NCBI GenBank assembly: GCA_017445435.1
Contig: JAFSUE010000082.1
Span: 1 to 18,471, forward strand
DNA from: Selenomonadaceae bacterium
GTDB taxonomy: Bacteria; Bacillota; Negativicutes; Selenomonadales; Selenomonadaceae
DNA: 18,471 nucleotides
Direction: 5' to 3'
The translations under genes were made by a program, and so were the position numbers. The notes under the pieces are model-generated. The model did not search any database and was not told where the DNA came from. It saw only the letters and a list, made by a program, of their open reading frames with translations. Numbering within the stretch: the stretch's first letter is position 1; each line of letters starts with the position of its first letter. Positions 1 to 6,494 of the stretch are shown one piece after another.

Positions 1-57
1 AGGCGCAATGGCAGTTTGCGTTGACGTGGAAGTTTTAACAGGCGCAATGGCAGTTTG
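1..57 (-). repeat. 39-bp coding direct repeat in the PP2C tail
   Basis: An 18-base stretch at 1-18 recurs exactly at 40-57, a period of 39 bp or 13 codons. In the protein it gives QTAIAPVKTSTST followed by a second QTAIAP, which runs off the window. It lies in a low-complexity, probably flexible tail after the catalytic domain. More copies may continue outside the window. Confidence 0.75.
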
Positions 58-1038
58 AGTTTGCGCAGTATTTTTTTGTGGAGGATTAGGCGTTGACTTG
101 TAACGGTCGCTGATTTTGTAAAAAATTTTTTTCAGCGTCAAATAATCGTTTATGACGAAGTACGCTAGCGAAATATCATCTTGGCTAGACTTTCGCGTAA
201 GTTCGGGCAAAAGTTTTTCCTTAATTTCTTTGTTAGTCAGAAAAACAAAATTAATATTACTTTTCAGCATATCGTCAAGGACAACGTCTGTATAAATTTG
301 GTACAAATATTTTTCATTTTGGTAGTACGGGAAACAATCATCAAGCCCATCGGTACTTAAAAAAATTGCGGCAGGTGCGGTAGGTAAATCAGTATCACAA
401 TTTAAAATGGCGTGACGAATTTTCAGTTCAGAATCTTTGTCGCAAAGTGAAACTGTCACGTTCAAATAATTTTCTTCATCGTGCGGAATTGGAACTTTAA
501 ATTCGCCGTTACGTTGGAGGAGAACGCAAGTTCCGTCGCCAATTTGCAAAATTAAAATTTGCGTGCCAGTCGACACCGCGCAGATTAAAGTTGTGCCGTA
601 AGCCACGTATAAATAATTTTCCGCAACTTTAGGATCAGTGTACCGCGCCTTGTATTTGTCGCTAACAGATTTATAACGAATTTCGCCTTCACCAAGCGGC
701 TTGCCATTGCTTAAGCGGTTGTCCCAATCTTTTTTTACAGCGGCTCGCCATTCTTGAACAAAATCGTACTTAAACTTTTTAATGCCCATATCGCTAAGGC
801 GTTCGTTTTCTTCAAAATCTTTCTCAAAAAATTTTTTCAGCTGATTAAATAAAACTTCAATCGCCAACTTTGAGCCGATAGCACTGCGGAAATAATCAGA
901 GCCGCCGTGACCGTCAGCAACGGCAATGGCTTGAATATTTTTAAATTCAAGAGTTCCAGAACTGTCTTGACAATCCCAGCCACGTTCAGCATATTTTGGA
1001 CCAATGGAAGATGCGGCAAATGTACGAAATTTTATCAA
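1..1038 (-). CDS. PP2C-family Ser/Thr protein phosphatase (partial, C-terminus beyond window)
   Basis: Metal-dependent protein phosphatase, read directly from the minus strand; 346 codons are present and the end lies off the window. The PP2C signatures are in order: an Asp-containing WDCQD near residues 21-25, the metal-binding ADGHGG at 41-46, STDG at 228-231, and SQDD at 285-288 near the end of the catalytic domain. After about residue 312 there is a Thr/Gln/Pro-rich tail with a 13-residue repeat. I chose the TTG at 1036-1038: a GGGGG ribosome-binding site lies 7 nt upstream, while the in-frame GTG at 1042-1044 is only 1 nt from it. The gene is last in a minus-strand run behind the VWA protein and the kinase-like protein, whose phosphorylation it presumably reverses. 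The family is secure; substrates are inferred from context. Confidence 0.9.
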   Translation of the reverse strand, partial: MIKFRTFAASSIGPKYAERGWDCQDSSGTLEFKNIQAIAVADGHGGSDYFRSAIGSKLAIEVLFNQLKKFFEKDFEENERLSDMGIKKFKYDFVQEWRAAVKKDWDNRLSNGKPLGEGEIRYKSVSDKYKARYTDPKVAENYLYVAYGTTLICAVSTGTQILILQIGDGTCVLLQRNGEFKVPIPHDEENYLNVTVSLCDKDSELKIRHAILNCDTDLPTAPAAIFLSTDGLDDCFPYYQNEKYLYQIYTDVVLDDMLKSNINFVFLTNKEIKEKLLPELTRKSSQDDISLAYFVINDYLTLKKIFYKISDRYKSTPNPPQKNTAQTQTAIAPVKTSTSTQTAIAP

Positions 1039-1045
1039 AGTCACA

Positions 1046-1050
1046 CCCCC
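1046..1050 (-). promoter_or_regulatory. Ribosome-binding site deciding the PP2C TTG start
   Basis: On the minus strand GGGGG is followed by 7 nt and then TTG at 1038. The alternative in-frame GTG at 1044 is too close to be served by this site. Confidence 0.65.
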
Positions 1051-1059
1051 TTTTTTTCA

Positions 1060-1131
1060 AATTAAGAATTAAGAATGTAGAATTAAGAATGGAAAATTTA
1101 ATTCTTAATTCTTAATTCCTAATTCTTAATT
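1060..1131. repeat. Inverted pair of AATTAAG heptanucleotide arrays
   Basis: The gap between the VWA and PP2C genes is almost wholly made of 7-bp repeats. Units AATTAAG, AATTAAG, AATGTAG, AATTAAG run from 1060 to 1087. About ten bases later the reverse-complement array (CTTAATT-type units, one reading CCTAATT) runs to about 1131. The two arms could pair into a long AT-only hairpin. The left array, with its AATGTAG third unit, is identical over 31 bases to the one at 5874-5904. Being GC-free and not followed by a fitting T-tract, it is not a classical terminator. Confidence 0.85.
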
Positions 1132-1135
1132 ATCC

Positions 1136-1870
1136 TTACCAATCTTCATCGGCATCAGCATTGAGAGCGCCGCCTTGAGCTTGAATAGCAGTTGCAACAT
1201 TTTGGGTGTTATCGTCAGGAGAATTTGCGCCGTCATCTGAAACAGAACTGCTACCTTGACTTGCAACGCGTGACGAAGTGACAGCTACAAAACGAATCAT
1301 CTTTTTTAAATCTTTCGGGTTATTGGTATGAAGGACAGTTTCTTTGTTGCCAGTAAATTCGCGCAGTACGTCATCGTTAGAATCGCCGTAACCAATGGCA
1401 ACACGCGCGGCGACTTTGTACCAGTTATTTTGTTTCAATTTGTTCAAGCCGTACTGATAATCATCGGTAGGTTCACCGTCGGACAGCAGGAAAAGTACGG
1501 GGGCAACAGAGCCAGACGCATTTTTCATAAAGCCATGACTTACGGAAAGTTTATTGTGAAGTTCGTTAAAAGCTTCGCCCATTGAAGTCAAGCCGTCGGC
1601 GTCTAAATCGTTCCACCTATCGCGCAATTCTTGTGGCGTAATTAAATCTGAATCGCCAGTGACCCATCTAATTTCGGAATCAAACGCCATAATAGCAACT
1701 TTAATTTCGTTATCGGCGTTGCTGTCGCTCATGTCAATCAATTCAGGCAGCACGCCTTCAATAGCGGCATTTACTGCGCCAATCGGTGCGCCGTCCATAC
1801 TGCCTGACGTGTCGAGTAAAAAAATTACAGGGCACATTCTACGGACGGTTGGAACTTTTGTTAAATCCAT
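1136..1870 (-). CDS. TerY-like von Willebrand factor A (VWA) domain protein
   Basis: A 244-residue cytoplasmic protein that is essentially one VWA domain. A complete metal-ion-dependent adhesion site is visible: DTSGS at residues 20-24, the Thr of GLTS at 95, and the Asp of LSDGEPTD at 131. VWA domains of this type bind ligands or partner proteins through a divalent metal. Residues 199-244 form a polar Ser/Asp/Asn/Gln tail ending DADEDW, probably disordered and a possible docking or phosphorylation segment (inference). The ATG has AAAGGAGA a suitable distance upstream. The gene lies between the kinase-like and PP2C genes, the arrangement of the TerY-P triad, in which the VWA protein is thought to be the scaffold or regulated partner. 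There is no signal peptide or membrane segment. Confidence 0.88.
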   Translation of the reverse strand: MDLTKVPTVRRMCPVIFLLDTSGSMDGAPIGAVNAAIEGVLPELIDMSDSNADNEIKVAIMAFDSEIRWVTGDSDLITPQELRDRWNDLDADGLTSMGEAFNELHNKLSVSHGFMKNASGSVAPVLFLLSDGEPTDDYQYGLNKLKQNNWYKVAARVAIGYGDSNDDVLREFTGNKETVLHTNNPKDLKKMIRFVAVTSSRVASQGSSSVSDDGANSPDDNTQNVATAIQAQGGALNADADEDW

Positions 1871-1919
1871 TATGAAATCTCCTTTCGATGATAGCTTTTA
1901 GGTGTTAGCTTAAACCTAT

Positions 1920-1961
1920 TAACTACTAACTACTAACTACTCACTACTAACTATTAACTAC
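1920..1961. repeat. TAACTAC heptanucleotide array at the 3' end of the kinase gene
   Basis: Six consecutive 7-bp units: TAACTAC three times, then TCACTAC, TAACTAT and TAACTAC. The array overlaps the end of the kinase-like gene. Its stop codon (TAG on the minus strand, 1947-1949) and about the last four residues (VVNS) are read from repeat units. Confidence 0.85.
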
Positions 1962-3263
1962 AACTGTAGCGATATTGCCGCCGCCAAAATCAATTTTAAA
2001 ATTCGCGCCCAATACCAACGTTTCACCAGTCTGTTTAGTCGTCGTCTTACCACTAGGCGCCGTGATAAGCCAGTTACGATTAGTTTTATTTTCCAAGCCA
2101 AACTTGCCAGGCTTTTCCTTGATAACAGCCGCTATCTTCTCAAAATCTTCAGACGCGCTATTTACATGATAATCGTACAGCACCGCGCCGCCGACAATCG
2201 GTACAGTTACAGCTTGATTCGACCTTTTCGCAAAGTTCAAGTAGCCGACAGGTTTAACTTTGTGCGAATTGCAGACGGTTTCCCTGTCACTTTCCATAAA
2301 AATTTCTTCGCCGCAGTTTGGACATTTGACAATGGAACTTTTCAGCCGCATTAAAACATTAAACCATTCCTCTTCCAAAAGTCTGCCGCGTCCACTTAAC
2401 AAACTTTCTTGACTAAAAGATTTTTGGAAAGCCTCTTTAACAAAGCTGGGGAAATATTTCCACATTCCCGCGTTTCTATGCAGACCAGGAACTGGCGCAT
2501 TAGATTTATCTTTCGCGTCGAAAATGAAAAGCGGTTCTGTACCGAAAAATTTTTTGTCATACTTATTCGTCAAGGCGGGGACGTTAGTTTTCTGCCCTTC
2601 AAGTGGATGTTCGCCGATGAAAAGCATAAAAAGAATGACGGCTAATGAATAGCGGTCAGTTAATTTATCAGGCTGCTTGTCACCGCGTACAACTTCAGGC
2701 GCCATGTAACGAGCCTTGCCGAGTACGCCAGAATATTGACCGTGACCCATGACGTTATCGTTATCGCAGATTAAAACTTTTCCAGTGTTGGGATCGATAG
2801 TAAAGTTGCCGTCGTTTAAATCTTGGTAATTGTAGCCTTTATAATGCAGAGCTTTGAAGGCGGAAACCATATTCAAGCCCGCGTTGACCATTGCGTTAGC
2901 GCTATTGAAATAAGCTTTAGCATTCAGGAACTTTGAAAAACTTTCATAGCCCTTCGGCATAATCGGCATAACGTAGCCAAAAGGCGCGTCGTAATTCCAC
3001 ACCGTAAGTTTTTCGGGCCATACGAAAGATGATGACGGCGACCCAACTTCAATATTTTCCGCCAAATGGTCATAAAATTTGCGCGGATTGTTGAAGTTGC
3101 TGACGAAGTACCACTTAAGCGCTTTTTCTTCGCCAGTGTCGTCCAACCTTACGCGGTAAACGACACCTTGCCCACCTTCACCAAGTTTGCCGATAACGGT
3201 TGCAGTTCCGCCGTCGGCTAAATTAATTTGCTGATCTTTTTGCAAGCGTACAAACTCTGACAT
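1947..3263 (-). CDS. Ser/Thr protein kinase-like protein with zinc ribbon (TerY-P triad kinase)
   Basis: A 438-residue protein with a eukaryotic-type kinase fold. The glycine loop GEGGQG is at 28-33, the ATP-binding lysine is probably K50 (ALK), and APE is at 188-190 followed by D203. The catalytic loop reads YQDLNDGN (146-153) instead of HRDxxxxN, and the metal-binding motif is DND (167-169) instead of DFG. The key Asp148, Asn153 and Asp167 remain, so activity is plausible. Residues 314-334 hold a Cys-x2-Cys ... Cys-x2-His zinc-ribbon candidate. The C-terminal 50 residues (W398, IDFGG) look like a small beta domain, possibly FHA-like (tentative). There are no transmembrane segments, unlike PknB-type receptors. 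GGAGG precedes the ATG. It is followed by the VWA and PP2C genes and probably phosphorylates a partner in the triad. Confidence 0.87.
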   Translation of the reverse strand: MSEFVRLQKDQQINLADGGTATVIGKLGEGGQGVVYRVRLDDTGEEKALKWYFVSNFNNPRKFYDHLAENIEVGSPSSSFVWPEKLTVWNYDAPFGYVMPIMPKGYESFSKFLNAKAYFNSANAMVNAGLNMVSAFKALHYKGYNYQDLNDGNFTIDPNTGKVLICDNDNVMGHGQYSGVLGKARYMAPEVVRGDKQPDKLTDRYSLAVILFMLFIGEHPLEGQKTNVPALTNKYDKKFFGTEPLFIFDAKDKSNAPVPGLHRNAGMWKYFPSFVKEAFQKSFSQESLLSGRGRLLEEEWFNVLMRLKSSIVKCPNCGEEIFMESDRETVCNSHKVKPVGYLNFAKRSNQAVTVPIVGGAVLYDYHVNSASEDFEKIAAVIKEKPGKFGLENKTNRNWLITAPSGKTTTKQTGETLVLGANFKIDFGGGNIATVVVNS

Positions 3264-3282
3264 AAAATACCTCCGTTCATTT

Positions 3283-3363
3283 TTAGTTAGTAGTGAGTAG
3301 TTAGTAGTGAGTAGTGGAAAAAAATTACTAACTACTCACTACTCACTACTTACTACTTACTAA
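3283..3363. repeat. Inverted pair of TAACTAC/TCACTAC heptanucleotide arrays
   Basis: Between the ABC ATPase and the kinase-like gene, five units (TTAGTTA, then GTAGTGA/GTAGTTA types) run from 3283 to 3317. An A-rich spacer of about 11 bases follows, then five reverse-complement units (TAACTAC, TCACTAC twice, TTACTAC, TTACTAA) from 3329 to 3363. The arms could form a hairpin of about 30 bp. The right array includes the TAG stop of the ABC ATPase gene and the codons for its last residues. Confidence 0.87.
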
Positions 3364-4107
3364 AAGTTCTTGCGTGTACAATTCTTTGGGCGCTGAAAAA
3401 ATTTTTTCCTTCGTACCAAATTCAACTACGACACCACGCCGCATAATCAAAATTTTATCGGCTAAATTTTTCGCGACGTTTAAATTGTGCGTCACCATTA
3501 CGATTGAAATTCCATGAACTTCGCGCAGTTTCAAAAGTTCATTGATGACGCTATCTTGAGTGACGGCGTCCAACGCTGAAGTCGGTTCGTCCGCCAAAAG
3601 TAATTTCGGCTCAAGAATCATCGCCGCTAAAATTCCTGCGCGTTGTGCCATACCTCCGCTTAATCTGAAAGGATACTCATTTAAAACATTTTCGTCAAGG
3701 TGTATATTGCGCATAATTTTTTCAGCGCGTGTCAAAAATTCTTCCCGCGTCCAGTCTGAATGCGCTTGAACACATTCAAAAATTTGTGCGCCGATTGTAC
3801 GAATTGGGCAGAATGACGCGCCAGCATTTTGAAAAATCATTGCGATTGACGCGCCAGCAAGTTTGCGCCGTTCTGCTGATGAAATTTTAGAAATTTCCCT
3901 GCCGCTGAAAAAAATTTGTCCGTCAACTGCCGCGTTTTTTGGTAAAAGTCCCGCGACAGATTTTAAAATTGTTGACTTGCCGCTACCAGATTCACCTACG
4001 ATAACAAAAATTTCTCCGCGCTTTACTGAAAAATTTACGTCGTGCAAAATTTTTTTCGTGCCGTACGAAACAGATAAATTTTTTAGCGTCAAAATATTTT
4101 CGTTCAT
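3346..4107 (-). CDS. ABC transporter ATP-binding protein, peptide/nickel (Opp/Dpp/Nik) type
   Basis: A 253-residue nucleotide-binding subunit with all the ABC motifs: Walker A GESGSGKST at 38-46, Q-loop Gln93, signature LSGGMAQR from 149, Walker B LLLADEP at 169-175 with catalytic Glu174, and H-loop His207. The wording around the motifs matches the dipeptide/oligopeptide/nickel group (DppD/NikD-like). It lacks the C-terminal extension usual in longer OppD/OppF proteins, which suits the shorter NikD-type. GGGAG precedes the ATG. No permease, binding protein or second ATPase is near: a divergent gene begins 100 bp upstream and the next gene downstream is the kinase. It is therefore an orphan subunit here, perhaps read through into the triad. 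Its last residues, VSSK, and its stop come from a heptanucleotide repeat. The substrate cannot be told. Confidence 0.87.
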   Translation of the reverse strand: MNENILTLKNLSVSYGTKKILHDVNFSVKRGEIFVIVGESGSGKSTILKSVAGLLPKNAAVDGQIFFSGREISKISSAERRKLAGASIAMIFQNAGASFCPIRTIGAQIFECVQAHSDWTREEFLTRAEKIMRNIHLDENVLNEYPFRLSGGMAQRAGILAAMILEPKLLLADEPTSALDAVTQDSVINELLKLREVHGISIVMVTHNLNVAKNLADKILIMRRGVVVEFGTKEKIFSAPKELYTQELLVSSK

Positions 4108-4139
4108 TAAATCTCCCGCAAATTGCGCGTCCTAAAATA

Positions 4140-4168
4140 TTGTTTTCAAATTGCAAAGATGATACAAT
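4140..4168 (+). promoter_or_regulatory. Sigma70-type promoter for the secreted-protein gene
   Basis: TTGTTT at 4140-4145, a 17-bp spacer, and TACAAT at 4163-4168. It lies 40 bp before the ATG at 4208, with GGGAGG between. On the opposite strand the same stretch offers only a weaker candidate (TTGTAT, 17 bp, AACAAT) for the divergent ABC ATPase gene, so the two promoters may overlap. Confidence 0.6.
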
Positions 4169-4207
4169 ACTTTCAAAATCAATTCAATCTTGGGAGGAAA
4201 AATTTTT

Positions 4208-4717
4208 ATGAAAAATTTTAATCTGTTGAGGAAAATAATTTTTGCGTTGGCATTGGCGCTTACTTTTTCATACGGTCAAGCGTTCGCCGCAGATGCCGTT
4301 CAAGTTTACGACAAAGATGAAAAAACTTTTGTAGCACTTTACAATCAAATTGCGTCGAAAGAAAAACTTTTCACGTTGGAAACGACGCCGCAGTTTGTGG
4401 AAAATAGAGATAACATTCAAGTTTACAGGACAAATTCAATTCCAGCTGACGCCAATGTAAAGGCGCTTTTGCTGAAAAATGCCAGCGGCGCTATTTCTTC
4501 AATCGCCATTAGCGCAAAATCTGTTGAAAAGTTGCAAGAGGCGCTCACTGTTTCGCTTATAATTATTGGCTTGAATGAAAAAGAATTTGATAGTTTGGCG
4601 GATAATCAAAAAGAAAATTCAACAACTGTTTGGTGCGAATCAGCACAGCGCAATATTCACGTGGAATTTTTTGCTACAAATGAATCAATCGACGTTGTGA
4701 TTGACGCGACGAAGTAA
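4208..4717 (+). CDS. Small secreted protein of unknown function
   Basis: A 169-residue protein that I do not recognise. It opens with a classical Sec signal peptide: basic MKNFNLLRK, a hydrophobic stretch at about 9-21, and an AFA-A cleavage site after residue 27. The mature part is about 142 residues, mixed alpha/beta in character, with a single cysteine (in the segment VWCESAQ) and no obvious catalytic motif. I chose the ATG at 4208 because GGGAGG lies 10 nt upstream and the signal peptide begins there; the upstream in-frame TTG overlaps the ribosome-binding site. It heads a plus-strand unit with the membrane adaptor 30 bp downstream, so the two may act together in the cell envelope (inference). 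Confidence 0.75.
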   Translation: MKNFNLLRKIIFALALALTFSYGQAFAADAVQVYDKDEKTFVALYNQIASKEKLFTLETTPQFVENRDNIQVYRTNSIPADANVKALLLKNASGAISSIAISAKSVEKLQEALTVSLIIIGLNEKEFDSLADNQKENSTTVWCESAQRNIHVEFFATNESIDVVIDATK

Positions 4718-4722
4718 GGTTT

Positions 4723-4740
4723 TAGCTAGTAGCTAGTAGG
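4723..4740. repeat. Short GTAGCTA-type heptanucleotide repeat
   Basis: About two and a half units of TTAGCTA/GTAGCTA fill the 30-bp gap before the adaptor gene. This is a variant of the TAACTAC family read on the other strand. It also supplies the only weak ribosome-binding site (TAGG) for that gene. Confidence 0.5.
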
Positions 4741-4747
4741 TTTTAAT

Positions 4748-5875
4748 ATGAAGTTTAAAATTATTCTTGCCGTCTGCTTGATAATCGGCGCGGCGGCAGG
4801 TTATTACTACTACACGAATCAATTTGTTGAGGAAACTACTAAAAATTACGACACAGAAAAAGTTGTACGAATGGATTTGACAAAAACTGTTTCAGCAACT
4901 GGAACTATTCAGCCGCGTGACAGCGTCGAAGTTAGCAGTAAAATTACTGCGCGTGTTAAAGAAGTTCCAGTCGATGAAAATGACAATGTTGTCACTGGTC
5001 AAGTGGTTGCCATTTTGGACGGTAAAGACTTTGAGGCGAAACGCGATCAAGCCCAATTCACTTTGACTAATGCGTCACAAAAACTTGAACGTACCAAACA
5101 TCTTTATGAAATTGGCGCAAAATCTTTGCAGGAACTTCAAGACGCGCAGTACGAATACGACAGGGCTAAATCCGCGCTTGAAGAGGCTGAATCAGACGTA
5201 CGCGAAACAATTATAACCGCGCCTATGGACGGCGTAGTTGTCGGTGAACCGTTGACGGCGGGCAGTATGGCAGTGCAAGGCTCAAATAATCCTACCGTAA
5301 TTTTGCGAATCGCTGATTTAAGTGAAAAGCTTGTCAAGGCGAAAGTTGATGAAACTGACATCGGCAGTATCAAAGTTGGTGAACGCGCTACCTTTACTGT
5401 TGACGCTTACCCTGACGAAGAATTTTCCGCGCAGGTTACAAAAATTTCGCAAACTGACACTGCCAATTCGTGGAGTAACAGTTCCTCCAGTTCGTCAAGC
5501 AGTTCAAGCAACGCCGTTATCTATTACTACGTGACGTTTAACGCGCCTGATCCTAAAAATCTTTTACTGCCAGCTATGACTGCGCGTCTTGATATTGTAG
5601 TTGGCGAAGTGAAAAACGCTTTATGCGTACCAATCGCCGCGATTAAAACTGACGGCAAAGGCTCTTACGTCGAACGCGTGACGACAGACGCGAATGGCAA
5701 ACAGACAGCTGAAAATGTTTATATAACCATTGGCTTGTACGGTGAAGATTACGTCGAAGTTGTCAAGGGCGATTTGAAAGCTGGCGACGATATTTCTACG
5801 ACTTATGAAGCGGCGGCGAAAACTTCAACTTCTGGCAGCGGCGGACGTGGTCCAATGGGAAGACCGCCGTTTTAA
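4748..5875 (+). CDS. HlyD/MacA-family periplasmic adaptor (membrane fusion protein)
   Basis: A 375-residue envelope protein that normally links an inner-membrane efflux pump to an outer channel. One N-terminal membrane anchor (about residues 4-20) is followed by a barrel-sandwich half (VSATGTIQPRDSV at about 48-60), a helical hairpin at about 95-152, the second lipoyl-like half (TAPMDGVV at 158-165), beta-barrel segments and a membrane-proximal domain. This order is typical of MacA. Residues 243-254 form an unusual serine run within the beta-barrel, and the tail is Gly/Pro-rich. The ribosome-binding site is weak. No MacB-type ABC pump, RND pump or TolC-type channel is next to it, so its partner must be elsewhere. 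The stop codon TAA overlaps the first AATTAAG repeat unit. Confidence 0.88.
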   Translation: MKFKIILAVCLIIGAAAGYYYYTNQFVEETTKNYDTEKVVRMDLTKTVSATGTIQPRDSVEVSSKITARVKEVPVDENDNVVTGQVVAILDGKDFEAKRDQAQFTLTNASQKLERTKHLYEIGAKSLQELQDAQYEYDRAKSALEEAESDVRETIITAPMDGVVVGEPLTAGSMAVQGSNNPTVILRIADLSEKLVKAKVDETDIGSIKVGERATFTVDAYPDEEFSAQVTKISQTDTANSWSNSSSSSSSSSSNAVIYYYVTFNAPDPKNLLLPAMTARLDIVVGEVKNALCVPIAAIKTDGKGSYVERVTTDANGKQTAENVYITIGLYGEDYVEVVKGDLKAGDDISTTYEAAAKTSTSGSGGRGPMGRPPF

Positions 5876-5904
5876 TTAAGAATTAAGAATGTAGAATTAA
5901 GAAT
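5874..5904. repeat. AATTAAG heptanucleotide array, same as the one at 1060
   Basis: Four units plus three bases: AATTAAG, AATTAAG, AATGTAG, AATTAAG, AAT. All 31 bases match the left array at 1060-1090, including the variant third unit. Its first two bases are the end of the adaptor's TAA stop. Confidence 0.88.
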
Positions 5905-5936
5905 TTTTAATGTACAATGAAGGGGGGAAATTTTTT

Positions 5937-6491
5937 ATGAGCGTTGAACCAAAAATTTCTGCACAAGATGCGCTTGCTCGCCTTAAAGACGGCAACAAAA
6001 AATTTTTAACTGCAAAATCGCCAATCGGTGACGTTTCGCCTAAAATTCGTGAAAAAACTGCGCGGGAAGGTCAATTTCCCTACGCCGTTATCGTGACGTG
6101 TTCAGATTCGCGCGTCGTACCTGAAAGTATTTTTTCAGCTGGCATTGGCGAACTTTTCATAATTCGCGTGGCTGGATTCGTCGTAAAAGAAATTGAGCTC
6201 GGCAGTATCGAATACGCCGTTGATCATCTTGGGACGCCGCTTGTTGTCGTACTTGGTCACACGCAATGCGGCGCAGTCGGTACGGCGTTAATTCACCATG
6301 AAGTTGAAGGCGCGTTGAAGTCGATTATTGATGAAATTACTGCCGCGATTGGCGACGAAACTAACCCGTTGGAAGCCGTCAAGTTGAACGTGAAAAATAG
6401 TTGCAAAGTCATTGCGGCTGATAAAGTTCCTGCTAAAGTTATCGGCGCAGTTTACCATATCGACAGCGGGGAAGTTGAATTTTTAGATTAA
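5937..6491 (+). CDS. Beta-class carbonic anhydrase
   Basis: A 184-residue zinc enzyme interconverting CO2 and bicarbonate. The beta-class signatures are complete: CSDSR at 55-59 (zinc ligand Cys55 with the Asp57/Arg59 dyad) and HTQC at 108-111 (zinc ligands His108 and Cys111). Length and spacing suit the short bacterial type. I chose the ATG at 5937 because GGGGGG lies 9 nt upstream; an in-frame ATG at 5910 sits before that site and would add nine poorly conserved-looking residues. No signal peptide, so cytoplasmic. It lies 61 bp after the adaptor gene and 3 bp before the unknown gene at 6495, which suggests transcription with the latter. Confidence 0.93.
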   Translation: MSVEPKISAQDALARLKDGNKKFLTAKSPIGDVSPKIREKTAREGQFPYAVIVTCSDSRVVPESIFSAGIGELFIIRVAGFVVKEIELGSIEYAVDHLGTPLVVVLGHTQCGAVGTALIHHEVEGALKSIIDEITAAIGDETNPLEAVKLNVKNSCKVIAADKVPAKVIGAVYHIDSGEVEFLD

Positions 6492-6494
6492 AAG

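Noticed and set aside
1328..1585. Plus-strand open frames lying antisense to the VWA, kinase-like and ABC genes
   Set aside because: They lack ribosome-binding sites and recognisable domains and are explained by codon structure of the real minus-strand genes.
2166..2354. Kinase gene read as broken because of altered HRD and DFG motifs
   Set aside because: The frame is intact at full length, key Asp and Asn residues remain and the ribosome-binding site is strong, so it is treated as a divergent gene and not a pseudogene.
4190..4207. Upstream TTG start of the secreted protein
   Set aside because: It overlaps the GGGAGG site; ATG 4208 gives a clean signal peptide.
5910..5936. Upstream ATG extension of the carbonic anhydrase
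   Set aside because: It lies before the GGGGGG site that fits ATG 5937, and the added residues translate the ribosome-binding site itself.
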